DNA of 7,325 nucleotides from an uncultured Clostridia bacterium (GCA_947628195.1 CANQZB010000047.1:1-7325), one strand, 5' to 3'. Shown: positions 1 through 6,591, numbered from the stretch's first letter. Program-made: numbers and translations. The notes: generated from the sequence alone by a model not told the origin.

Positions 1-499
1 GGCGAAGATAAATTGTGTTTTGGCTTTCGTCCGTAACGCCACGTGAAGTGGAAAACATTAGGTTAAAGTTGCGGATTGGTGTCCAATCACACTTGCCACA
101 TTTAGGGCAAGCCACTTTATGCTCGGCAATGTATTGTTCCATCTCTTCATTTGTCATAGTATCTGGGTTAACTTTGCCCTTGCTGTGGGCTTCAATTAAA
201 TTATCCGCCCTGTGCCTAGTTTTGCAAGATTTACAATCCATTTTGGGGTCAGAAAAACTTGCAAGATGTCCGCTTGCCTCCCACACTTTTGGGTGCATTA
301 AAATATCTGCATCCACGCCAAAAGAATTTGCACTCTCCTGCACAAATTTTTTCCACCAAGTGCGCTTAATGTTGTTTTTTAATTCAACACCCACAGGGCC
401 ATAATCCCAAGTGTTAGCAAGGCCATCATAAATATCACTGCCCTGAAAAATGATGCCTCTATTTTTGCACAAATTTACAATTTTATCAAAGTTTCCCAT
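1..499 (-). CDS. glyS: Glycyl-tRNA synthetase, single-chain (GlyQS/alpha2) type, N-terminal 166 residues; runs off the left edge
   Basis: The product charges tRNA-Gly with glycine in the cytoplasm and is a class II aminoacyl-tRNA synthetase. I translated the minus strand from ATG 499-497. Residues 13-35 (NRGIIFQGSDIYDGLANTWD followed by YGP) are the family's diagnostic N-terminus. WEASGH follows at 73-78. A probable zinc site is formed by C89-x2-C92 and C131-x2-C134 (CPKCG). FNLMF lies at 145-149, and YLR at 164-166 opens the YLRPETAQG motif 2 region just as the window ends. Related enzymes have about 460 residues, so roughly the first third is present. The start is fixed by an AAGGAG ribosome site (505-510) seven bases upstream and by the family's usual N-terminus. 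A T-box leader upstream implies control by uncharged tRNA-Gly. The homodimeric form is inferred from the family; the separate alpha/beta type has a different N-terminus. Confidence 0.96.
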   Translation of the reverse strand, partial: MGNFDKIVNLCKNRGIIFQGSDIYDGLANTWDYGPVGVELKNNIKRTWWKKFVQESANSFGVDADILMHPKVWEASGHLASFSDPKMDCKSCKTRHRADNLIEAHSKGKVNPDTMTNEEMEQYIAEHKVACPKCGKCDWTPIRNFNLMFSTSRGVTDESQNTIYLR

Positions 500-553
500 A
501 ATTACTCCTTTTTTATTATAATTTTTTATATTGTTTATATTTTTGTTTTGTCC

Positions 554-589
554 TTGCGAGGAAAAGTTACTATAAATTTTCCTCGGCAA
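554..589 (-). other. Long hairpin in the glyS leader between the T-box terminator and the ribosome site
   Basis: The arms TTGC+GAGGAAAA (554-565) and TTTTCCTC+GCAA (577-584, 586-589) pair over 12 bp with one bulged base (585) and an 11-base loop. Read in the glyS direction it has no T run after it, so it is not an intrinsic terminator for glyS. On the plus strand a run of eight T (594-601) starts a few bases after the hairpin, but no plus-strand gene precedes it. It could be an mRNA-stabilising or processing structure in the read-through transcript; that role is a guess. Confidence 0.5.
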
Positions 590-611
590 TTCAGTTTTTT
601 TTCACATTTTC

Positions 612-648
612 AAAAAAGCCCTTTGCTGTGCAAAAACACAGCAAAGGG
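612..648 (-). terminator. T-box intrinsic terminator before glyS
   Basis: A perfect 12-bp stem (arms 648-637 and 630-619), CCCTTTGCTGTG with CACAGCAAAGGG, encloses a TTTTTG loop and is followed by C and six T (617-612). The 5' arm contains the CCCTTT needed by the antiterminator, so the two structures are mutually exclusive. It is also the first terminator downstream of the 1044-codon gene, so it probably ends that transcript as well. Confidence 0.95.
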
Positions 649-737
649 ACGATTAATTCAACCGCGGTTCCACCCTTTTTGGCAAAAACCCACCTCTAAT
701 TTTTATTAAACTGAAAGTAAGTTGCCAACCTTACCTT
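612..737 (-). ncRNA. T-box leader (tRNA-Gly-sensing riboswitch) of glyS
   Basis: The T-box sequence AGGGTGGAACCGCGG lies at 676-662 (minus). The antiterminator is complete: AAAGGG pairs with CCCTTT, followed by the TGGAACC bulge, and GCGGTT pairs with AATCGT around a GAATT loop. The bulge reads UGGA, which can pair with a UCCA tRNA end; U at position 73 fits tRNA-Gly. GGC at 726-724, followed by A, is the likely glycine specifier. It lies 50 bases upstream of the T-box, close to the spacing I recall for the B. subtilis glyQS leader, and the stretch between (AGAGGTGGG at about 697-689) also resembles that leader. GGC sits in the 8-base loop of a local hairpin (arms 737-730 and 721-714). A normal long Stem I is not obvious, and the 5' boundary given here is the shortest model. 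Competition between antiterminator and terminator controls glyS. Uncharged tRNA-Gly should permit read-through. Confidence 0.9.
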
Positions 738-3700
738 AAATGCTTACGGTTTTATTTTCTATTGCACTTAAATATTCTTTATACTGCTTGTTGGCAGTTA
801 ATATATCATTTGCATATCTTAAGCCAAATCTTTTGTTCCATTTAGAACCTTTTCTTAAAACCGCTTTTAAAACATCTTTATTTTCTTCAAAAATTTGCTT
901 TAAATCTTCTGCCTTTTCTTCTTCTCCGCCAATTAAATCTCCTTCAGTGAAATAAGCGTGCGAAATTTTACTTAATTCACTCATTGAGCTGGTTACTTTT
1001 CTAATTATTTTTTCAACTTCCACATCTGACATTGATGCCACCGATCTGCGACTTGTGGCTACCCCTTCCTCAAGTTCTGCAGTTGCAGTTCCTTTAGTTT
1101 TTACAGGCGATGCTGATGCCAAAGGCTTTTTGCGTTTCTTTGCGCCTTTAATAAATGAAGTTGGCGCTAACGCTTTAGATTGTGTTTCCCCAAGGCTTAC
1201 AATCTTTTTAACAAACTCTTGATTTTCCCACAAATTTTTATCTTTACTATGCCTAGAAGCTTTTAATTTCAATTTTTGTTTGCGTGCATTTATATCCAAT
1301 TTTGAATTTTTAATAAATTCAACTTCTTCTTTTGTTAAAGTTTCAGTTTCACTAACTTTAACTTCTTCAAAATATTTTGTTAGCATAATGCCTTTAACTT
1401 TGGCAATGGCTTTCATAACTTTATCGTAATCTTTATCGGCAGGAATTTCATCTTCGTTTATTTTGTAATTCTTTTGCTTTGCTTTAAATTCTGCAGATTT
1501 TAAATCAAGTTCACGTTGTTCTTCATCAGTAATTTTGCCCTTCTTTTGCTTTTTTTGTAGCTGGTTAATTCTGCGTTGAAGAGTAGACATTTCATCACGA
1601 TATTTACAGAATAGAAATGCATTATTTTCATCAACAACACCATCGCCATTAACCATTTTAAATTCTGCACCCGTTATGGTTGCTCCCAAAGTTTCTGCAC
1701 GCTGTTCTAACAAAGCAAATTGTGCAACTAATTTGGCTTTGTATTCAGCAGAAATTTCTTGCTTTTTAATAATTTTTTCCGCTTCTGTAATTTTTTCTCC
1801 ATCAACATTTTTTAATAATTGCTGTAAAGTATCTAAATTTTCAGTGTCGGAAACATATTGTTTTAACTCTGCAAATATTTCTTTTTTAAGGTGTTTACGC
1901 TGAATTTCAACTTTATTTTTATGTTTAAAATGATGTTTTTTAGATAATGGATTATGTTCCACTTGCCAATTTTTAACAGCTTGATAAATTAACCTGAAAG
2001 CGGAATAGCCAGCCAAACCGATGAAGGCACTGCCAACTATCCATGGTGAAATGGCAGCAGCCAGTATTCCACCCCAACTTAAGGATGCCAAGATTATATA
2101 CACTGAAGCAACGCCTATGCCTTTAAAATCTTTCTTTAAGCCGTCCTTCGCATTATATTTAGGCCCACCAATAAGTTTTTCGCCATCCCATCTAAGCGGT
2201 GTTGATGCGAAATACGCATATTCGTTTAGTTTGCTTGCGTGATCAGGCTCTGAAATAAATTCTTGTAACAAATATCTGCATTGTTCAGGCTTGGATTTTG
2301 CCAGTTCCATCAATTCGTCATCAACATTGATGTAACCATCAAGCTCATATTCGCCATTTTTGTATTTTTGTAAAAATTCATTAAGTAAATCTTTAACAAC
2401 TTGCTCTTTGTTGAGGCCAGATATTGCCTTAAAATTGTGTTTGTTTGAAAGCAATTTGCATTGTTCCGCCCTATTACCCTGGCTGGTTGTTTGAATTGCA
2501 TCGGCAAAAGATAAAGCACATCTTTTTGCTTTTACTGCATATTTTTGTTGAACAGTTACCCTTTGTTCACCGTAATTTATTAAAACTTCATTAGATTTTT
2601 TAAAAGTGTTTTTATCTACAACAATTTCCTGCTCTTCCTCTGTGCCGGGGTTTACTGTAACTATATAAACATCAAAATCTGTTTCGGCAGATTTAACAAA
2701 TTGATAAGAAATAGGTTTAACAACTTCACTTTCTTTTTGATATGAGCCATCTTTAACTGCTAAATAAGAATTTTCGTTAAGAACGGAAGAATCGCTATAT
2801 GTGCGTTGGAAAACCAACGGTAAATCATAACTTATAAGTGCTTGTTCGGCTGTTAAAGGTGCAGTTAATGCAAAGCTGTTATCCGCATACGCAACCGCAA
2901 TTTCACTGCCAATTAAATTTTTTAGTTCGGCAAATTTAACTTCTTTATCAAGCACGGGTTTATTATCAGAGCCCAACTTCCTTAAAGATTCTACCGGGAC
3001 CATAATATCTTTAGTATCCCCGCTTAACCTTAACCTTACAAATCTGCCATTATTTGATGTGTTAACATGATAAGAACGGGTTTGAACAGAAGCTTCTGCC
3101 CCTTTGCCTGCAGACTTTACATAAGTGCTAAAAACTAAATTGCCAATTTGGCTTGAAGTTAGTTGAAGGCTACCATTTTTGCCTGCTTGCAAATTTGTGC
3201 GCGTGCCTTTTTCAGCATCAATTTCTTCAACAAGAGGCTTGCCATCTGCGCTTTGCGCAACTTTGGTAAAAACATAATAATCTCCAACATAAATTTCTTC
3301 AACTGTGGCATTGTTGTATTTGCTTGTTAAGAATATGTCTTGCCCGTTTTGTAAAGCGGTTTGCAATTCTTTATCTGTGCCAAAAGTTTTAAAGGAAGTG
3401 CCTTTAAAATAACCTACTTCATTAAAAGGAACAAATTGCCATTCACTTTTGCCCCTAATTTTTAAATAAATATAACTTTTTTTATAATCTGAACCTGTAT
3501 ATGTTTCAAACTCCAAAGCGCGTTTAAGGCCAAAAGGAATTGCTTTTTCGCCATTAACATTTATATCATTAGAAACATAAACTTTTGTTGGCGGAAGTTC
3601 AATGCTGGTGTAAAACTCATTAGTTAGGGTTGGAGTTGTTCCATTTTTGCGCCTAACCAAGCCGGATTTTAACGTTTTTTCAAATTGGCTTACCGTTTTA

Positions 3701-3870
3701 AACACGTTTTTATCAAGTTCGGCATCATTACCAGAAGAATATCTAAATTCAGATATTTTTACATAACCAGTGCCGTCAAAAACATAAATGCTATCCACAT
3801 TTTTATTAACATTTTTTAGATTTTCAGCTTGAATTTTATTGTAGGGCATATTATAAAAACTAACTGCCAT
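736..3870 (-). CDS. Large protein of unknown function with a central membrane-hairpin-like segment and a charged helical C-terminal half (1044 aa)
   Basis: I do not recognise this protein. The start is ATG at 3870, with an AGAGGTG ribosome site (3882-3876) and a consensus promoter upstream. No signal peptide is visible. Residues 1 to about 450 alternate short hydrophobic strands with charged turns, suggesting beta-rich modules; stretches near 27-72, 132-183 and 276-330 look like degenerate copies of one module. Residues 450-580 look more helical. Residues about 585-606 and 608-629 are two hydrophobic segments separated by SPW, consistent with a membrane hairpin. Residues 640-910 are Lys/Glu-rich with predicted coiled-coil character (for example around 760-800), and 909-915 is a basic cluster (GAKKRKK). 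NGDGVVDEN (741-749) resembles a calcium loop, but a single weak copy is not convincing. With no signal and a hairpin membrane segment, both large halves may face the cytoplasm; that is inference. It lies immediately upstream of the glyS T-box, with no terminator between. Confidence 0.88.
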   Translation of the reverse strand: MAVSFYNMPYNKIQAENLKNVNKNVDSIYVFDGTGYVKISEFRYSSGNDAELDKNVFKTVSQFEKTLKSGLVRRKNGTTPTLTNEFYTSIELPPTKVYVSNDINVNGEKAIPFGLKRALEFETYTGSDYKKSYIYLKIRGKSEWQFVPFNEVGYFKGTSFKTFGTDKELQTALQNGQDIFLTSKYNNATVEEIYVGDYYVFTKVAQSADGKPLVEEIDAEKGTRTNLQAGKNGSLQLTSSQIGNLVFSTYVKSAGKGAEASVQTRSYHVNTSNNGRFVRLRLSGDTKDIMVPVESLRKLGSDNKPVLDKEVKFAELKNLIGSEIAVAYADNSFALTAPLTAEQALISYDLPLVFQRTYSDSSVLNENSYLAVKDGSYQKESEVVKPISYQFVKSAETDFDVYIVTVNPGTEEEQEIVVDKNTFKKSNEVLINYGEQRVTVQQKYAVKAKRCALSFADAIQTTSQGNRAEQCKLLSNKHNFKAISGLNKEQVVKDLLNEFLQKYKNGEYELDGYINVDDELMELAKSKPEQCRYLLQEFISEPDHASKLNEYAYFASTPLRWDGEKLIGGPKYNAKDGLKKDFKGIGVASVYIILASLSWGGILAAAISPWIVGSAFIGLAGYSAFRLIYQAVKNWQVEHNPLSKKHHFKHKNKVEIQRKHLKKEIFAELKQYVSDTENLDTLQQLLKNVDGEKITEAEKIIKKQEISAEYKAKLVAQFALLEQRAETLGATITGAEFKMVNGDGVVDENNAFLFCKYRDEMSTLQRRINQLQKKQKKGKITDEEQRELDLKSAEFKAKQKNYKINEDEIPADKDYDKVMKAIAKVKGIMLTKYFEEVKVSETETLTKEEVEFIKNSKLDINARKQKLKLKASRHSKDKNLWENQEFVKKIVSLGETQSKALAPTSFIKGAKKRKKPLASASPVKTKGTATAELEEGVATSRRSVASMSDVEVEKIIRKVTSSMSELSKISHAYFTEGDLIGGEEEKAEDLKQIFEENKDVLKAVLRKGSKWNKRFGLRYANDILTANKQYKEYLSAIENKTVSI
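800..827 (-). promoter_or_regulatory. Possible internal promoter for the T-box/glyS transcript, inside the end of the upstream gene
   Basis: TTGGCT (827-822) and TATATT (805-800) are separated by 16 bases and match sigma-A consensus at four and five of six positions. A start near 793 would give a leader of about 180 bases up to the terminator end, a normal T-box leader size. In AT-rich DNA such matches are common, so this is only a candidate. The alternative is that glyS depends on read-through from the promoter at 3890-3918. Confidence 0.3.
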
Positions 3871-3889
3871 ATTTTCACCTCTTGTTTAA

Positions 3890-3918
3890 ATTATAACATA
3901 ATTTAATATAAAAATCAA
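3890..3918 (-). promoter_or_regulatory. Sigma-A-type promoter of the 1044-codon gene
   Basis: TTGATT (3918-3913), a 17-base spacer and TATAAT (3895-3890) lie just upstream of the AGAGGTG ribosome site and the ATG at 3870. The spacing predicts a short 5' UTR. No operator or riboswitch is visible in the 90 bases between this promoter and the tRNA terminator. Confidence 0.85.
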
Positions 3919-3972
3919 TAGGTTATTAAAAGTTTTTATTAAACAATAAAATTTAGATTTTTAATGCTTTAC

Positions 3973-4005
3973 AGCAAGATACCGGGGTTCTTAACTTGCT
4001 TTTTT
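3973..4005 (+). other. Terminator-like hairpin on the plus strand, with no plus-strand gene to serve
   Basis: AGCAAG (3973-3978) pairs with CTTGCT (3995-4000), and T4000 begins a run of six T. The 16-base loop contains ACCGGGGT. It faces opposite to all genes nearby, so it could only block antisense transcription entering the tRNA-Asn region, or it may be chance. Only 6 bp of outer stem are supported. Confidence 0.25.
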
Positions 4006-4010
4006 GCAAC

Positions 4011-4035
4011 AAAAAACACGCTTGCGCGTGCTTTT
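4011..4035 (-). terminator. Intrinsic terminator of tRNA-Asn
   Basis: CACGC pairs with GCGTG around a GCAA tetraloop (4030-4017), extended by G-T and A-T pairs and followed by six T (4016-4011). It begins directly after the encoded CCA of tRNA-Asn. It is also the first convincing terminator downstream of the LTA synthase gene. Confidence 0.9.
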
Positions 4036-4110
<75 letters not shown>

Positions 4111-4113
4111 ATT

Positions 4114-4156
4114 TTGACAACGAGTTTATTATATTACTTTTTTTTTTCGTTGTCAA
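4114..4156. repeat. Perfect 10-bp inverted repeat spanning the tRNA-Asn promoter
   Basis: TTGACAACGA at 4114-4123 and its exact complement TCGTTGTCAA at 4147-4156 flank the -10 box. The right arm contains the -35 box of the tRNA promoter, and the left arm ends three bases before the mature tRNA 5' end. No T run follows in the minus direction, so it is not a classic terminator for the LTA synthase gene. It could be an operator, a processing structure in read-through RNA, or chance. Confidence 0.6.
4128..4156 (-). promoter_or_regulatory. Consensus promoter of tRNA-Asn
   Basis: TTGACA (4156-4151), a spacer of exactly 17 bases with a run of ten A, and TATAAT (4133-4128) lie 17 bases upstream of the tRNA 5' end. 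This is a perfect sigma-A consensus at both boxes, as expected for a strong stable-RNA promoter. The -35 box lies within the right arm of the inverted repeat at 4114-4156. Confidence 0.9.
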
Positions 4157-4174
4157 CAGTTTTTTATAAAATTT

Positions 4175-6451
4175 TTAAATATTTGTCAATTGATTATACA
4201 GCAGTTGATTATTTAGTATATGCAAATAATTTAATTTTGTTAAAATTGTGTTTGCTTCCGCCTTAAACACCTCTATAGTTTCGTTTGAAATGGCGTCATT
4301 TGTGTAAGAATAAAAATCCTTTAAATTGTAAGTATAAATTTCAGAGCCGAACATGCCACCCGTGTTGGAATAATAAATAACCATATCTTTATCCTTCTCT
4401 GGATATTTATAATCCAAGGCTTTGAAAAGCGAATTGCCCATATAAAAGTTTTCATTAAATGGCACGCCTAAAAGATCGAACACGGTTGGAATAATATCGT
4501 AAGCAGAGCAGAACCTAGTGTTTATTGTGTAAATATTAGCATCATTATCGGCTTGAAGAGTTTCGGTGTTTTTCTTTTTTAAGCCCGGGCTTGATATTAT
4601 AAACGGAATGGTGCTTACTTCTGTGCTGTAAAAGTCGTTATGATTTAAATTTTTAAATCTGTTAGATAACGGCCCATATTCGCTTGGATAATATGCATAA
4701 TGGTCGGCATAAAGGACCATTGTTGTATGTTCAAACAAACTAGAGCCATCTTGCATAAGATTGTTTTTTAAAATTGCTACGATGTCGCCAATGGCGGTGT
4801 CCATTCCAACCACGCCACACTCGTAAAACAGCAATTCGTTAACCAGATTTGGATCGCTTTGCTCATAATTATTTAGCACATTAGTGTACCAGTTAGAATA
4901 GCTTGAATCATCAACACATTTATACACATAATCAGGATGTTTAAAGTGCTTTTTTATATCTTCCAAACTAGTTAATTCCTGACCTTCAAATGTAAATGCT
5001 GTGCCGTCAGACTTAACAATTTTGCAATTATCTTTGCCATATTTTACATAATCTCTAAATCTAAAATAGTCTGAATCGTATTTGTTTTCATCCTTTATAT
5101 CGGTGTATGGCCCATGAGAAGAAACATTTAAATAGAATGAATAGAACGGCGTTTGTTGATAATTTTTTGGAATTATATAGTCCATTGTATAACCCACAAT
5201 ATCTTCTTCTGGGGCCCAATGGTCAAATTCCAAATCGGAATAAACGAGGTGCCCATATTCATCTTTAATGCGGTCCTTGCCTATAATTGTGTCAAACCCT
5301 ATATAGTTGTGAGTGTTTGCACGGTCATAAAAATCAAGATCGTGAGAGTGGAGATATGTGGTTGTGTATCCTTTGGATTTAAGCACATTTGGCATAGAAT
5401 AGCCGAAAATGTTTTGCTGTTTGTTTTTATCTTTCTTTACAACATCAATTAAATTTTGGCTGGCAGGATAATTGCCAATTATGCCAATTCCCTCCGAATA
5501 ATTGGTTTTAGATTTGGCATAAAAATTTTTCATAATTAAGCCATCGTCTGTTTCGGCGTCAGTATCTCCATAAATTAGCGCATATACATTTGGCGTTAGT
5601 TCGTTAGACAAATTATTGAATTCCTTATCATAATTCCCATCACCAAAACCGAACCACTCTAGCGATTCCATCATTATAACAATAACGTTATTGCCTTCAT
5701 CAACGCCAAAAACATCACTAGAATTATAAACTTCGCCGTTGTTAAAATAATCTAACGTGGCAGTTTTTACTGCCCGATTGCTATAATCAAATATTGAATT
5801 TGCAATTAAATTAAAGAAGTAGCCATACGTCCCAAATTTAGCATAACTACTAGATTTTAAGAACGAGGTGTTCATAAGGAAAGTGTCGCTATTAACATAG
5901 CTGGCATCTGTTGCCTCGCTTAATTCGTTAATGTAATTTCGTTGATGCACATAATAGCCTAGTGCAAAGCATTGAATTCCTAGTAAAATAATGATGTTAA
6001 AAATTGAGTAGTGCTGTTTTAGTTTAATTTTATCCTTTTTGCAGATATGTAACAAAATTGCACCCACAATGGCAATTGACAGCATAACTGCTATTAACTG
6101 CAAAATAACTGAAAAGTAAACAAAATTGGTGGTTATTGCAGCGCCCGCTTCGCCAATTAAGCGCATCATATCAAACGAAAATAAATCGCCATAAATTTTG
6201 TATAACGAAAAGTTTACATATATAAAAATTGTTTGAACTGCCAAAATAATGGTGTAAATTACATATTGTGCCGTAAAGTTCGGCACGGCATAAACCAGCA
6301 GTGCAATAATGAAAATAATTGCTAAATTAGACAAATAATATTCTGGCGCTACACCTAGGTTTAGAATATTGAATGTTACAAATTCTAAAATTAGCGCCCC
6401 AACAACATAATAGAACATTATTAGTAATTTATTGAATACTGTTTTAATCAT
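4175..6451 (-). CDS. LTA synthase family protein (polytopic phosphoglycerol transferase, alkaline-phosphatase/sulfatase fold)
   Basis: Family enzymes move phosphoglycerol from phosphatidylglycerol onto lipoteichoic acid or related polymers outside the membrane. Numbering from the ATG at 6451 (758 aa), five hydrophobic segments lie near 8-31, 39-58, 62-84, 109-135 and 149-168, then an extracellular domain from about 228. LtaS-like active-site residues are visible: E262 in MMESLEWFG (metal), T316 in SKTNYSEG (nucleophile), FYDR 374-377 for FWNR, H446 in SSHGPY, and D583-H584 in YADHYAYY (metal). It is longer than typical LtaS (about 650 aa), mainly through an insertion near 453-540. The frame stays open to a TTG at 6487, adding 12 residues, but that codon lies in the -35 box; I prefer the ATG. 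No Shine-Dalgarno sequence precedes either. LTA, another glycerol-phosphate polymer, or head-group transfer cannot be told apart here. Confidence 0.93.
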   Translation of the reverse strand: MIKTVFNKLLIMFYYVVGALILEFVTFNILNLGVAPEYYLSNLAIIFIIALLVYAVPNFTAQYVIYTIILAVQTIFIYVNFSLYKIYGDLFSFDMMRLIGEAGAAITTNFVYFSVILQLIAVMLSIAIVGAILLHICKKDKIKLKQHYSIFNIIILLGIQCFALGYYVHQRNYINELSEATDASYVNSDTFLMNTSFLKSSSYAKFGTYGYFFNLIANSIFDYSNRAVKTATLDYFNNGEVYNSSDVFGVDEGNNVIVIMMESLEWFGFGDGNYDKEFNNLSNELTPNVYALIYGDTDAETDDGLIMKNFYAKSKTNYSEGIGIIGNYPASQNLIDVVKKDKNKQQNIFGYSMPNVLKSKGYTTTYLHSHDLDFYDRANTHNYIGFDTIIGKDRIKDEYGHLVYSDLEFDHWAPEEDIVGYTMDYIIPKNYQQTPFYSFYLNVSSHGPYTDIKDENKYDSDYFRFRDYVKYGKDNCKIVKSDGTAFTFEGQELTSLEDIKKHFKHPDYVYKCVDDSSYSNWYTNVLNNYEQSDPNLVNELLFYECGVVGMDTAIGDIVAILKNNLMQDGSSLFEHTTMVLYADHYAYYPSEYGPLSNRFKNLNHNDFYSTEVSTIPFIISSPGLKKKNTETLQADNDANIYTINTRFCSAYDIIPTVFDLLGVPFNENFYMGNSLFKALDYKYPEKDKDMVIYYSNTGGMFGSEIYTYNLKDFYSYTNDAISNETIEVFKAEANTILTKLNYLHILNNQLLYNQLTNI

Positions 6452-6458
6452 TTTTTTA

Positions 6459-6487
6459 ATTATAATAAACTTTAAAAAATTTGTCAA
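6459..6487 (-). promoter_or_regulatory. Consensus promoter of the LTA synthase gene, predicting a leaderless mRNA
   Basis: TTGACA (6487-6482), 17 bases, then TATAAT (6464-6459), a perfect match at both boxes. Only seven bases separate the -10 box from the ATG at 6451, so transcription should begin at or next to the start codon. The TTG that could extend the reading frame is the first three bases of the -35 box. Confidence 0.8.
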
Positions 6488-6563
6488 ACTATATTTAAGT
6501 TTTTTATTATAATTATGTTTTGTAAAAAACGGGTTATTTATTTAATAAAACACAAAAAAATTA

Positions 6564-6591
6564 TTGACAAAATATTTTTTAGGGTTATAAT
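6564..6591 (+). promoter_or_regulatory. Promoter of the DUF1858 gene
   Basis: TTGACA (6564-6569), a 16-base spacer and TATAAT (6586-6591) precede an AAGAGG ribosome site (6598-6603) and the ATG at 6610. It is divergent from the LTA synthase promoter; 76 AT-rich bases separate the two -35 boxes. I see no further gene or clear operator in that gap. Confidence 0.88.

Noticed and set aside
15..404. Plus-strand open frame of 129 codons
   Set aside because: It lies wholly inside the glycyl-tRNA synthetase gene on the other strand, has no ribosome site, and resembles no protein family.
1639..1653. NGDGVVDEN in the orphan protein as an EF-hand or dockerin calcium loop
   Set aside because: Only one copy, and no flanking helix pattern typical of these families; too weak to call.
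740..2519. Several short open frames (plus 740-955, 1676-1903, 2021-2242; minus 2310-2519)
   Set aside because: All are shadows within the 1044-codon gene, without promoters or ribosome sites; their composition reflects the antisense or shifted reading of a Lys-rich protein.
5153..5452. Plus-strand open frame of 99 codons inside the LTA synthase gene
   Set aside because: It is antisense to conserved catalytic regions and has no start signals.
6452..6487. TTG start giving 12 more residues on the LTA synthase
   Set aside because: The TTG is part of a perfect -35 box and has no Shine-Dalgarno sequence; the ATG at 6451 fits better.
6488..6563. Extra ATTATAAT sequence (around 6506-6513) as another promoter
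   Set aside because: No suitable -35 box at the right spacing on either strand; such words are expected in AT-rich intergenic DNA.
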